From Halothermothrix sp. (GTDB lineage: Bacteria > Bacillota > Halanaerobiia > DY22613), in NCBI GenBank assembly GCA_016841825.1, contig JAENYK010000010.1, positions 124,001-188,000 of the forward strand: a stretch of 64,000 nt of DNA. Direction: 5' to 3'. The position numbers were made by a program, and so were the translations under genes. Of this stretch, positions 10,301 to 25,300 are shown one piece after another (the first letter of the stretch is position 1; every line of letters starts with the position of its first letter). The notes under the pieces were generated by a model. It was not told the DNA's origin. It saw only the letters and a program-made list of their open reading frames with translations, and did not search any database.

Positions 10301-13300
10301 AGTTCCCGATAACTGAGAGTTTGATCTTCAAAAACTAAGGCTGTCTTCTCCGGAACCTGTATCACACTTTCTTCAAAAAGTTGCTGAATCAACCTTTCTT
10401 TAGGATAGTCCCTCCGGGTATTGTTATATTCATCAATGATTAACCGTTTCTCTTCCGGAGATATAATCTCCAATTCACTGAACTTCCCATCAGGATTTTT
10501 TATAATTCCAGTTATAACCCGGGTAAAATATTCGGTAAACCGCTTAATGGTATCTGGTGTAAAGAGTTTTGTACAATATTCCACTGTAAAGAGCAGCTTA
10601 TCTCCAACCTCTAAACCAGTGAAGGTCAGATCAAATTTTGAGGTCCGTTTAGCAAAATCATATGGCCGCATCTTCAAACCAGGAACCGTTATCGCCGGTA
10701 TATCCATATTTTGTAAGGTAAATACGACATCAAAGAGTGGATTTCTACTCATATCCCGGGCCAGATCTAATCGCTCAAATAAGTCCTCCAATTGATAATC
10801 TTGATTCTCAAAAGCCTTGACCGCTGTCTCTTTGACCTGAGCCAAAAATTCTCTAAAACTCATCTCGCCATCCAGCTGACTTTTCAGAGCTAAAGTATTG
10901 ACAAACATTCCGATAATCTGCTCCAGGTCACTATGACTGCGGCCAGCAACAGGTGTACCCACTATCAGCTCATCCTGTCCACTTATTTTGGCTAAGAAGA
11001 GTTTGAAAGCAGCAAGGAGAGTGATGAACAAAGTTGTATTCTCCCGCCGTGCCAATTCTTTTAATTCTCCAGTTTCTGGACCTAATTCAAAACTCAATCG
11101 ATCTCCGGCAAAACTTTGTACAGCTGGTCGTTTAAAGTCAAGCGGCAAATTCAATACAGGAAGCTCACAATTGGCAAATTCCTCAAGCCAATAGTGCTCC
11201 TGTTTTAACAAACTCTTTTGCCCCTTACCTACTCTCTGCCACTCTGAGTAATCTTTGTACTGAATCCGCAATGGCGAGAGATCTTCTCTTGCATATATTT
11301 TCATAAATTCTGCAGCAAAGATACTCAGTGAACTACCATCAGAGATGATATGATGTTGATCGATGATCAGAATATGCTCCAGAGGATTTAGTTCAATTAG
11401 GCCAACTCTAAATAATGGGCCTGTACTGAGATCAAAAGGCTGAATAAAATCAGCAATCCACTGATCCACTGCTGTTTGATCAATTGTGACAAATTCTATA
11501 TCACAGACAGCAGTTTCTGCAATCTTCTGCAGCGGCTCTCCATCAACCATCGCAAAAGAAGTCCGCAGACTCTCATGGCGCTGGATTAACTTATTAAGAG
11601 TCAGGCCAAGTCTCTCTTTGTCCAGTTCCCCTTCTAATCTGACAACTATAGATATGTTATAGCCAATACTACTGGCATCCATATGCTGTAAGACATATAA
11701 GCGTTTCTGTGCTGAAGATAATGGATAATACTCCCTGACTGAAGCGGGCTCAATCGAAACATAGCTCTCTCTTTCGGTCTGTTGAACATATTCAGCCAGT
11801 TTTTCAATGGTCGAATGATTAAAGATCATCGGTAATGGTATCTTTACCTCTAACTCCTGATAGATTTTCGAAATCAATTGGGTAGCTTTCAACGAATGAC
11901 CACCTAACTCAAAGAAATTATCATTAATCCCGATAGACTCTCGACCCAGAAGAGATTTCCAGATATCTACCAGAATCTCCTCAGTCTCATTCCGCGGGGC
12001 TGCATATTCTGTACTCAGAGTAATCTCTTCAGGCAATGGCAGTGCCTTGCGATCTATCTTACCATTACGGTTTATCGGCATCTCTGGCAGAATGATGATA
12101 AAGTCGGGAACCATATATTGAGGTAATTCCCGTGCCAGATAATCTTTGATCCCGGCAGCAGTCAAATCGTTTTCTACCACCACATAAGCTGTCAGATATT
12201 TATCTGCAGTTCCTTCTCTAATCATCACAACAGCCTGACTGATCTCCGGATGGCCAAATAATTTGCTCTCAATTCCCGCCAGTTCAATCCGATGACCTCT
12301 TACCTTCACCTGATGGTCAATCCTACCCATAAAGTCCAGGGAACCATCAGCTAACAGTTTGACCAGATCACCGGTCTTATATAGGCGTCCACCGACCTTG
12401 AACGGATCAGCAATGAATTGTTCCGCTGTCAGGTCTGGTTTATTCTGATAACCTCTGGCTACCCCTGCTCCACCCACATATAATTGACCAACAATTCCCA
12501 CAGGCTGCAAGTTATCATATCTATCTACAACATAGGCTGTAGAATTAGCAATTGGATATCCGATGGGAACTGATCGGGTATACTCCTTTTGAATCTCAAA
12601 AGCAGTAGAGAAAGTAGTATTCTCTGTCGGCCCATAAACATTTAACAGCTTAATCTCCGGGAATCTCTGGTGAACCCGATTAACATGAATTGGCGACAGA
12701 GCTTCTCCACCAACCAGTAGATAGCTTATCCCATTGAAGATCTCGATCCGATTTAAGGCGATCTGATCGAATAAGGCTGTCGTCATCAACAATATACTCG
12801 GTTTATACTCTTTGAATCTGGCTTCCAACAGATCCAGATCCAATAAGACATTTTTGGCTATCAGATATAATGTCAGTCGATTCAGGAGTGCTCCCCAGAT
12901 CTCAAAGGTCGATGCATCAAACTGTAACACACCGAATTGAACCAGACTATCCTGTTCAGCAAAATCAATATAATCAGTGTTCTTCACCAGACGGATTACA
13001 TTGGAGTGGGAGACCATTACACCTTTCGGTTCTCCTGTGGTTCCTGAAGTATAAATAATATAACACAGATCCGCAGGTTGATTAATCATCTCCAGATTAC
13101 TCTTCTCGCCAGTGTATACCTGCTGATCATCCAAAAGGATTACCTCCCGGGACTGACAGATCTCCTGATTCTCCGGAATCAGGTCTGCTGAGGTCAATAT
13201 AATCTGTGATTTACTATCTTCCAGAAGATACCTTTTCCGCATCTCCGGATACTGAGGATCAATAGGTAGATAAGCTCCTCCCGCCTTTAAGATTCCCAGA

Positions 13301-16300
13301 ACACCAATAATCACTTCCAGAGAACGTTCAACTATAATCGCCACACTAACATCCCCAGTAACCCCCTTACCTCTGAGCAGTCTGGCCAGTTGATTAGCTC
13401 TTTGATTCAACTCTCGATAACTGAGACTTTGATCTTCAAAGATCAGAGCTATCTTCTCTGGAACCTGTTCCACATTCTCTTCAAAAATCTGCTGAATTAA
13501 CTTATCTTCCGGATAATCTCTCCGGGTGTCGTTAATTTGATCGATAATCCAACTCTTCTCCTCTGGAGATATAATCTCAACCTCACTGATCTTTAATTCA
13601 GGGTTGTAGGCAATAGTCTCAAGAATTCGAGTAAAGTACTGCATAAACCTCTCAATCGTCTCCCGGGTAAACAACTTTGTACAGTACTCCATAATAAAGT
13701 TTAGTCCATTACCCACCTCTAACCCTACCAGATTGAGGTCAAATTTGGCTGTACTCTTCACATATTTATACGGTTTGAGTGCTAATCCCGCAATCTCTAT
13801 CTCCGGTATATCCATATTCTGCAGAGCGAAGGATACATCAAAGAGAGGATTACGACTCAGATCGCGAACCAGATCCAATCTTTCAATTAAATCTTCCAGC
13901 AGATAATCCTGATTGGCGAAGGCTTGTAAGGTCTTGTCTTTGATCTGTCTGATCGTCTCCCTAATTGTCAGCTCACCAGTAATCTGATTGCTCAATGCCA
14001 GTGTGTTGACAAACATTCCTATAATCTGCTGCAGATCAGTATGATTTCGTCCAGCAACCGGAGTACCTACGACTATCTCATCCTGCCCACTAATTTTGGC
14101 CAGGAAAATAGTATAGGCTGTCAGCAATACCACATACAAGGTTGTACCTTCGGCTAGTGCCAGCTGTTTCAGCAATCCGGTCTCTTCCCCTATCCTAAAG
14201 TTTAGTTGATCCCCCGCAAAACTCTGCACTGGTGGACGTTCAAAATCTGTAGGTAGATTCAGAGGTGTGATCTCAGTGGCAAATTCATTGATCCAGTACT
14301 GTTCCTGAGCCAATAACTCTTTTTTTACCTCTGTACCACGCTGCCATTCAGCGTAATCCTTATATTGGATCTTTAATGGCGGTAGATTCTCACCTGCATA
14401 AAGCCGCATAAAATCTTGCACCAGAATACCTAAAGAAGACCCGTCTGAGATAATGTGGTGCATATCAATCAGCAAAATATGTTCTTCAGAAACTATCTGA
14501 ATCAATCCAACTCTAAACAATGGTGCTTGCTCTAAGTTAAAAGCCCGAATAAAGCTTTGAATAAGTTCAGGAGCTTCTTCTGCACTGGATTGATAGACTT
14601 CGATTGCAAAGTCCACAGTATCATGAATCTTTTGGACAGGATCTCCCTCCAGAAGAACAAATGATGTTCGCAAAGTTTCATGTCTGTCGATTAACCTATC
14701 CAGAGTCTCTTTTAGTCTTGTCAGATCCAACTTACCCTCTATCACTGCAGCTGAGGGTAGATTATAAGTGATATTATCTGTTACCATCTCCTGTAAGACA
14801 TATAATCGTTTTTGAGCAGAAGAAACAGGGTAGTATTTCTTCTCTTCAACAGTCCCAATAGAAGCATAACTTTCTTTGACCGATTGATTAATATATGCTG
14901 CCAACTGACCGATGGTTGGTTTTTTGAAGAAGTCGATCATCGTAATTTTTACTTCAAGATCTTTATGAATCCTGGAGATGACCTTAATAGCCTTTAAAGA
15001 ATGACCACCCAGTTCAAAGAAATTCTGATTGACCCCGATAGATTCCCGGGGAAGCTGCAGAATATCTGCCCAGATCGCGACCAATTTCTCCTCCAATTGT
15101 GTCTGGGGGGTCTGTTGCGGTTCCCCAGCTGCCTCGATTTGCTCAATCTCCGGTAATGCCTTTCTGTCAATCTTACCCGTATTAGTCACTGGCAATCTGT
15201 CAAGATAGACAAAATTAGCCGGAATCATATAATCAGGTAGATTCTGAGCGAGGTATTCCCTAAGTTTAGCCTGACCAACTTCAACTGCTGAGACCAGATA
15301 GGCAGCCAGATAACTAGTCCCATCATTAGCTTCCCACCCGACCACCACAGCTGATTTAATCTGTGGATGATCCAGAAGCCTCTCTTCGATCTCTCCCAAT
15401 TCAATCCGATAACCTCTGATTTTGACCTGGAAATCCTTTCTACCAACGAATTCAATCCCTCCATCCAACAAACGCCTACCCAAATCTCCGGTTCGATAAA
15501 CCCTTCCCTGATTAGTCAAGGGATCCGGGACAAATACCTCTTCGGTCTTTTCAGGATGATTAAAATACCCTACAGCCAGATGATCACTCTTAAAGACAAG
15601 TTCACCGATGCCAAATACTCTCGCTTCTCTATCCCGATTGTCTAAGAGATAAACCTGTGTCTGATCTACAGGATAACCTACCGGAACAGCGTCTTTAGTA
15701 ACCTCTGTCTCTTTATCAATGAAATACTGTAGAGTAACTGTAGATTCTGTAGGTCCAAGCCCATTGATCATTAAACACCTATCGGAAAAATACTGCTTAT
15801 AGCTGATAACATCCCGTCTGGTGACCGCCTCTCCACCCAGAACCAGTAAACGAACACTGTCCAGATTACCGATGTTATGGGCTAACTCCTCAATCAGATA
15901 ACGATAGACTGTCGGTATGGTATGGAAGATGGTGATCTTCTGACCATCGACCCAGTTAATCAAGCCAGTAATATCACCCTCCTTTAAGTAATAAGGATAC
16001 AAACTAGCCCCATTGAGTAAAGCCCCAAAGATATCCATCACCGCTGCATCAAAGGCATATGAGGAGAGTAAAGTAAGCCGATCTTGCGGATTGATATGCA
16101 GATTATTGGTATAAATCTTCATAAAATGCAGCACATTGCCATGATTCTGCATAACCCCCTTCGGTGTCCCTGTAGAGCCCGAAGTGTATAACACATATGC
16201 CAGATCAGCAGGACTAATCGACGTATTAAGATTATCTCTGGGCAGTTCCGACTCCAGTTGACTAATATTTAGAATAGTGACCCGGCCTCCCTCGACAACA

Positions 16301-19300
16301 TTCAAGGTTTCTGCTAATCCTGTATTTCGCTCATTAGTCAAGATTAACTGCGACCCAGAATCTTTGAGCATATACTGTAAGCGATTGACCGGATAGGTTG
16401 GATCAAAAGGTATATAATAATTACCTGTCTTTAATACTGCCCAAATTCCAACAATCATCTCTACATCATGTTCAAATAAGATAGCTATGCCCTGTTGTTT
16501 TCCGCCAGTTAACTGCAAAATCTGAGAGCCGATCTGATCTGTGAAATCGTTTAACTCCTGATAAGTCAATTTCTGATTCACACTTTGTACCGCTATCTGG
16601 TAAGGATACAATTCCACCTGTTCTGCAAAGCGGCTAATCAGCGAAGGATACGATTCAGTAAACTGATAGAATGGAACTTTCGGGCTAATTTGATTACCTT
16701 TTATCTGAATTCCGGTTAAATCGAACAAGTTATACTCCCACAGTGGTCTCTCCACATTGACAGCAATCTCACCCACTAATTTGATAAATTCCTCAGCAAT
16801 ATATTCGATAGTCGTTGGCTTGAAGAGAGCTGTTCGATAGCGCCAGGTAACTTCCAACCCATTCTTATACTCCATAGCAAAAATTTCTAAGTCAAACTTA
16901 CCCTCCCAGACCTGCTGTAGATGTGCAGAATCCAATGATTCCAACTCTGTTAAACCTGCTTCAACAAACATATTTAACAGGTTAAAATATACCGATATTT
17001 GTGGATATCTGATCTTCAGTTCATCCAAAACCAGTTCCAACGGATAATTCTGATGTTCGAATGTCGCGTGAACTTCTTGATCTACCCGCTGTAAGAGATC
17101 AACAAACCTTTCCTCCGGGTCAATAACTATCTTTTGAATTAACATATTGGTAAAGTAGCCTACAATATTTTGTAAAGAAGAATGATCTCTCCCCGCATTA
17201 GCAATCCCGGAGACAATCCTCTCCTGATTACACAGATTGGCTAACAAAAGATTAAAGGCAGAATAGATAACCATAAACATAGTGGTATTCTCTGCTAAAC
17301 TTAATTCTTTAATCCGATCTCTAAGATCTGCTCCAATTACTGTCCGATATCCTGTCTGGAGATTACTACGTGTGTCATTCTGCTGTTCAACTCTACTAAA
17401 ATCCGCCGGCCATTCCAGAACCGGAAAACCACCGCTAAGTCTCTCTTTCCAGAAATCATGCGATTTCGCTTTAATCTCCGAATCCCGTAATAACTTATTA
17501 TGCCAGACTGCAAAATCTTTGTATTGATAAGTTACCTCAGGCAGTTCTATAGGCTGTCCTGTCAGAAAACCATTATAATACATCGAAAATTCATGCTGTA
17601 AGATCTCCAGAGACCAACCGTCAGAGATGATGTGGTGTAGATTAAAGATAAATTGATAGTGTTCTTCAGCTAGTTTAATCAGTACTGTCCTGAAAAGAGG
17701 CATCTCTGTCAAAACAAACACTCTACTTACCTCTCTGGCATAGATTTCCCAGGCTCTCTTCTCTGGGTTATCTTCTGTTGATAGATCGATAATCTCCAGC
17801 GGAATGGCTATCTGATCTTCGACAAACTGCACCACTTCTTCACCAATCGTCTTAAATCCAGTGCGAAAACTCTCATGTCGACTGATGACCTTTTCCAGAG
17901 CTATCTTGAGGAACTCTTCATTGACTTGATGCAAAAGTGGGATATTTCCCGTAATATTATACGCAGAATTCTCCGGGTCTAACTGATAAATCGTCCATAA
18001 CCGCTGCTGATTATAGGAGAGAGGATAATACTCCTGTTGTTCTATTTTCTCCAGATCAACGAACTCCACTTTCTCTGCCCGGGTAATCAATGCAGCTAGT
18101 TTTTCCGGTGTCGAATGGTTAAAAATCTCTGCCAGAGGTAAATCAACATTGAACAATTGTCTAATCTTTGTAGCCACAGTTACTGCTTTTAACGAATCTC
18201 CACCCAGTTCAAAGAAATTTTCATAAATGCCAATCTGTGAGATCCCTAAAGTTTCTTCAAATATCTGAACTATCTTCCTCTCTTCATCTGTCCGTCCAGT
18301 AGAATAGGAATCGGGCAAATCTTCTCTAGTATATAACGCCAATTCCTGAGTAGAAGCCACCTCTCTACCCAGACCCTCCAATCGCATCTTTCCAGAAACA
18401 TTGATCTTAAAAGGTAGTGGATCAAAAGAATAAGTAGGTAAAGCTATCCGATATCTCTTTTCTGCACCATTGAACTCAGACCAATTAATCGTAACACCAC
18501 TCAACCATAACCGTCCCAATTGTTGTAAAAGATGCTGATAATCAGAGATCTCTTCTCCGGGATGACGCACAAGATTCAGGATCTTCTGACCGGGTCTCCG
18601 GGCAAGGTGTTGTCTGACAAAGGTGCTCAAAGCCCGACCTGGGCCAATCTCAACAAAAATCGAATTTTCTTTACACAATAGTTTCTCCATTCCCTCAGCA
18701 AAGCGGACAGTATTTCTCAGATGTTGAACCCAATAATCAGGAACAGTTATCTCCTCAGATCTGATCCAATCTCCACTGAGATTAGAGATATATGGAATCG
18801 ATGGACTGTGTAACTCTACCTGTGCCACAGCTTTAGCAAATTTATCCAAAACCTGATCCATCATCATAGAATGAAATGCATGAGAAGTATGCAGCAGACG
18901 GTTTTCGTAGCCCAACTCTGTTAGTCTGTCAGCAAAAGCCTCAACCGCTTCAGTTGGACCAGAGACAACAGAAAAATGAGAACTGTTCACCGCTGCTAAT
19001 GAGACCTGGTGTTCGGCTAACAATGGAGTTAACTCTGACTCAGCCATAGCCGTGCTTAACATTGAACCTGTAGGTACTTCCTGCATTAACTGAGCTCGCT
19101 TCGCTATCAGCATTAAGCCATCTTCCAGAGAGAACACTCCTGCCAGACAGGCAGCCACATATTCCCCTATACTATGGCCAATCATAGCCGTAGGTCTTAC
19201 TCCCCAATCTAGCAAAAGTCGAGCCAGAGCATATTCAAAGGTGAAGATGATCGGCTGAGTGTACAAAGTTTCGTTAATCCGATCTAAGCCACTATGCGAA

Positions 19301-22300
19301 TTTGTTCCTGTAGATTTCTGCGAAGGATACAAAATCTCCCGCAAATCACAGTTGAGTAGCGGTTGTAATCTCTGAAAACAGTAGTCAACAATCTGCCGGA
19401 AACTGTCTGCAACTTGATAGAGCTCTCGACCCATATTCACATACTGCGAACCTTGACCTGAGAACATAAAAACGATATCATCTAACTCTTCTTGCATCAA
19501 TCTGCTCTCAACTTCAGCTGGAGAGAGTGAATCCAGCTTACTAACAACCTCTTCTATGTCAGATGCAGTCAACATTCTCCGATATTTAAAAGCCCGTCTT
19601 CCCCGTTGGAGAGTATAAGCCATATCTGCCAGATCTATCTCTGGATGCTCGATCAGATATTCCCTCAGATTGTCAGTCATCCGTTCCAGGGCTTTTTCCG
19701 ACTGAGCCGAGAGCAAGATCAGTTTACACGGGCGCTTATCTGCCAGAACCGGCAGTTCAGGGCTCTCTTCAATGACCAGATGAGCATTGGTTCCTCCAAT
19801 CCCAAAAGAACTAATACCCGCACGTCTGGGCGAATCTCCCCTATCCCATGCCTGTAATTCTGCATTGACATAGAAAGGACTATTAGCAAAATCAATTCCC
19901 GGGTTGGGAGTTGTATAGTTCAAACTGGGGGGCAAGAGACGGTGTTTTATCGCCAGCACAGTTTTGATAAAACCTGCTGCTCCTGCCGCTGAATCCAGAT
20001 GCCCAATATTAGTCTTCACTGAACCGATAGCACAATAATTTCGTTTATCCGTATCAAATGCTACCTTTAAAGCTTCTATCTCAACCGGATCACCCAGATT
20101 AGTTCCGGTTCCATGAGCTTCGATATAACTGATGCTGTCTGCTGTGACTCCTGCGAGCTGTTGAGCAGCTCTAATCACCTCTACCTGACCTTCAACACTG
20201 GGTGCTGTATACCCAACTTTTCTAATTCCATCATTATTCGCAGCTGAACCTTTGATCACAGCATATATAGAATCTCCATCAGCCAAAGCATCCTCCAACC
20301 GCTTTAAAACCACGACTCCGGCACCATCTCCGCCAACAGTTCCTCTAGCCTGAGCATCAAAAGCACGACAGTGTCCATCCGGTGAATTAATCATCCCTTC
20401 CTGATAGTAATAACCTGATTTATGAGGTAAATTAATCGTCACTCCACCTGCCAATGCCATATCACACTTTCCGGTTAATAATCCCTGACAGGCTGTATCA
20501 ATCGCCACCAACGATGTGGAACAGGCTGTCTGTACTGCAATTGCCGGGCCTTTAAGATTAAGTTTATAGGCAATTCTGGTAGCCAGAAAATCCTTATTAT
20601 TCAGACTAACTGCATCATAGATTTCTGAAGGGCTACTCAATCCCTGCAGGGTATGTGCTAACCATGATAGATTCAAAGAAGCTCCCGCATATAAACCGAT
20701 CAGTCCAGGATACACTCCAGGGTCATACCCGGCATCTTCCAGAGCAGCCCAGACAATTTCGTGGAAAATTCGCATCTGAGGATCCATCAAACCCGCTTCC
20801 CGGGGAGAATAATTGAAAAATGGTGCATCAAAATACTCACTGCCAGCCAGATATCCTTTAGCTTTAATATAATTGGGATCTCGCAGCACCTCCGGATCAA
20901 TCCCCTGCTCAATTAATTCCTCTGTGGTAAAGAAACTGATCGTCTCAAGACCATTCTGGAGATTGTCCCAGAACTCCTGAAGATTACTTGCTCCCGGGAA
21001 TCTACCTGCCATACCAATGACAGCAATATCCATTCTCTCTGCTAAACCCCCTCTAAGCTGACTGATGATCCCGGTTCTGTCATTGAACTGGCTTTCTTCT
21101 GTCTGTAAATGTTCTGCCAGTGACCGAATAGTGGGGTATCTAAACATAGTTACCACAGACAATTTTTTGGCAAATGTCTTTTGCAATCTCTGATTCAACT
21201 GAATAATATTAAACGAGTTACCGCCCAGTTCAAAATAATTATCATCGGTACCTACCCGATCAATTCCCAGAACTTCTTTCCAGACTTCAGCTATCTCCTT
21301 CTCAATCTCTGTTTGCGGAGCCGTATAATTAGTAGCCAGATTAGGTCTAGTGGTAATTATTTCGGGTAATGCATTCCGATTGATTTTGCCATTTGGAGTT
21401 AAGGGCATCCCGGCAATTTGCATAAAGTATGTTGGAATCATATAATCCGGAAGATTTTTTAAAAGCGCTGCTCTTAATTCAGAGACAGTCAATTCCTCAT
21501 CTGAAACATAATAAGCTGCCAGATGTTTATCCCCCAGGGCATTCTCCAGACCGATAACCACTGCTTCACCAATTCCCGGAATATTAGTCAGATTACGTTC
21601 AATCTCACCTGGTTCTATTCTAAATCCCCGAATTTTTAACTGGTGATCTACCCTACCCAGATAAGCCAATTCTCCATCCAACTGCCAATAGGCCAGATCT
21701 CCCGTGCGATACATGGTTTTTCCCTGAATAAAAGGTATCAAGACAAAGTTTTCGGTAGTCAACTCACCCCGCTGATGATAGCCTCTCGCAATACCTTCAC
21801 CTGCAATACACAACTCTCCGGGAGATCCCTGGGGTTGTAACTGCAGATAATTATCTACAATATAAATTTGGGTATTGGCTATCGGAGTTCCGATAGTTAC
21901 TGCTTTCTCCCCGGTCAGCTCTTTGCTTGTTGACCAGACAGTAGTTTCTGTTGGACCATATAGATTATATATCTTACCCTGATAGTTCTCCTGTAATTTG
22001 ATCAAAAGATACTCCGAAAACGCCTCCCCACCTACCATAATCTCATCCAGTTGATTAATGCCCATACGTCCAGCTTCACTCTCTAATAGAATCTGCAATC
22101 TTGAGGGAGTTAGCTGCAGCATCTGAACATGCTGTTTGCTGATTAAGTCTTTAATCCTCTCAGGATCATTCTGCTCCTCTTCTCTGGCAATAACTATAGT
22201 CAATCCCTGAGTTAAAGGAACTAACGTCTCCAAAAAAAAGATATCAAAGGAGATAGTTGTCAGTGAGAGCATAGTCTTACCGGGAGTAAGCTCAATCTTC

Positions 22301-25300
22301 TCTCTAATACCATAAATAAAGTTAACACAGTTATGCTGTTCTACCATCACACCTTTTGGTTGACCTGTAGAACCTGAGGTGTAGATGAGATAGGCTAAAT
22401 CATTGACAGACTGAGATTGTGCAGCATCTGAGTTAGTTATAGGGTCATCTGTTTCGCATTCGTAACAACTTTCTGCAAAAAGATCAAGCACTGTACCGTA
22501 AAATCCAATTTTTCCTAATTTGGAGACTAAACTCTCCTGAGTTAGGACGAAAGCAGCCTGACTGTCGGCCAGCATGTATTGAATCCGCTGCTCAGGATAT
22601 TGAGGGTCAATAGGTAAATAAGCTCCTCCTGCTTTTAAAATCCCCAGAAGACCCACAATCATTTCGCAGGATCGTTCCACCAATACTGCGACGATACTCT
22701 CTGAGCTAACACCTAATGAACGAAGTTTTGCGGCTAACCTGTCCGCTTGATCGTTAAGTTGACTATAAGTGAGCTGCCGATCCTGAATCACGACAGCTGT
22801 CTGCTTTGCTCTAAGGGTCGCCTGAGCTGCAAACAATTCTTCAATCCGTTTATCCCGGGGATAATCCAGATCGGTTTGATTGAATCTGGATAACAGCTCC
22901 TCTCTCTCCCGACTGGAGATAACCATAGATTTGGCCACCTGCTTATCCAGACTGGTCAGAAAAATCTGCAATATATTCTCAAAATAAGTACACAGTCGTT
23001 CCACATCCCTCTCTTCAAAGATAGCGGCAGCATAAGATATTAGAATTGAGAACTCATCCAATGTATTATTTATATTAAAATCCAATAATGTATTAGTACT
23101 GGCTGAACCTTCAATCGGGATGGATCGTTCACCTATATCCAACTGGATTGAATTATAAATATCAAAATCCATGTAGTTATACAATGTATCAAATATGGGA
23201 TTGTTCTCCTGGGTCTTTTCTCCGACAATTTGGGCAATCTCAAAGAGAGACAGGCTTTCATATCGCTTAATTCTCCGCAGTTTCTGCTCAATCAAATCCA
23301 GATAATTAGACCAGGTTATTCCAGCCGGAATCTGAACTCTTATCGGAACCGTATTCAAAAAACAGCCCAGAATTCGCTCACCATCTTCACAGATCGGTCG
23401 GTTACTGGTCACCAACCCCACAGTAAGATCATTCTCATAGGCAAACATATTCAAAGTGTACCCATAGGCAGCAAAACAGATATTTTTCAGTGTAGTCGCA
23501 TGAGCTTTCGCCAGATCAATCAATTTATTTTCCATTTCAGAGCCCAATGGATAGTGATATATTTTTTTACCTGTGTTATTTGAGGTAAACTGTTTTTCGG
23601 GAAGAACCCATCGTTTGTAATCTGCTAATTCCTCTCTCCAGAATTCACGCATATCTGTTCGCCGTTTATTCAGAATTCCCGTAATAACTGCCTCTTTATA
23701 GCTTGATTTTAACGGTTCAAGTTGATAGTCTGCTTCAGACAACAATTTTAGGTAGATCTCACTTAATTCTGTGGTCATAGACGCAATACTCCAGCCATCC
23801 AGAATGGCATGATAGCAGATCAAGATTACACAAACTCTGCCGCCACCTAAACTAAAGGTGCGAATTCTCCACAGAGGTAACCTGGTAACATCAAAAATTT
23901 GTGTCTGATCCTCTGCTAAATATTTTTCCAGATAGTTAGCCAGTTCATCTGCAGATAGATCACTTAGATCTTGATGTTCTACGTCACAGATGCCTGTCCG
24001 GAAAACCAGATGCATAGGTTCAACAAAATCATCTAAGTTAAAGACTGTTCGCAAGATTTGATGTTTTCGCAGCAGACACTCTGCCGCATTCTTAAACCGT
24101 CCAGGGTCAAAATCAGGATCATTGATCTCATAGACCAACTGATAATGATATACACCTGAAGTTGGGTTACGCAGTGAATAGAAGACCATACCTTTTTCAA
24201 TATCACTCATGGGATAGATATCTTCAATCTCCCCCCAGGTTTTATCTGTCACCAGATTTGACAGTTCCATATGTTCCGTCATCGCTGCAATTTCTGTTCT
24301 GATCTCCTCATATTCAGCCTGAATACTTAAACCTCTGGTCTTCTCAATTCTCAGTGCCAGGCTTTCTATCGTCTCACACTCGTACAAATCTGCAATTTGT
24401 AGTTGGGTTGAAAATCTAACATTAGCTAGACTCACCACTTTGACCCCTTTTATGGAATCTCCACCGATATAGAAGAAGTTCTCCCCGATTCCGATCTGCC
24501 CGAGTTCTAAAGTCTCTTGCCAGATTTCAACTAAACCCCGCTCAAGCTCAGTTCTGGGTGGTAGATAGGCTTTCTCTGAGGATACCATCTCCAGAGGATC
24601 TGGTAAATTTTTGCGATCAACCTTACCATTAGTCGTCAATGGCAGTTGAGCTAGCTTGACAAAATAGCCAGGTATCATGTAGTCCGGCAGCTCCAGAGCC
24701 AGATGTTCCCGAAGTTCTAAAGTTGACAGATCCTCGCTTAAAACCAGATAAGCCACCAGAGCAACAGCAGCAGATTGGTCCTCTCTGGCTATTACAACCG
24801 CCTCTTGCACAGTTTTATGGCTGAGTAATCTGGTTTCAATCTCTCCCAGTTCAATCCTAAATCCATGAATCTTCACCTGATGGTCGATTCTACCCAGATA
24901 TTCCAGCTCGCCATTGTCCAACAATCTTACCAGATCACCGGAACGATAGACTTTTTTCTCTGGATACAGTGGATCGGCAGTAAATTTATCTGCTGTCAGT
25001 TCAGGTCGGTTCAGATAACCTCGACCTACTCCTGCTCCTCCTACCAACAATTCGCCTGCGGCACCTATCGGTAATAGATGACAGTGTTTATCCACTATAT
25101 AGGAAGCTAGTGTGGGAATTGGTCGTCCGATGTTATTGATTCCCGATAGAATCTCTGTTTCACCGATCTGTTTATAAGTCACATGCACTGTTGTCTCGGT
25201 AATCCCATACATATTAATTAATTTGGTCTCAGGATATCTAGCAGACCATTCTTTGAGTTTACTGGGTTTTAATGCCTCTCCCCCAAAAATGACATATCTT

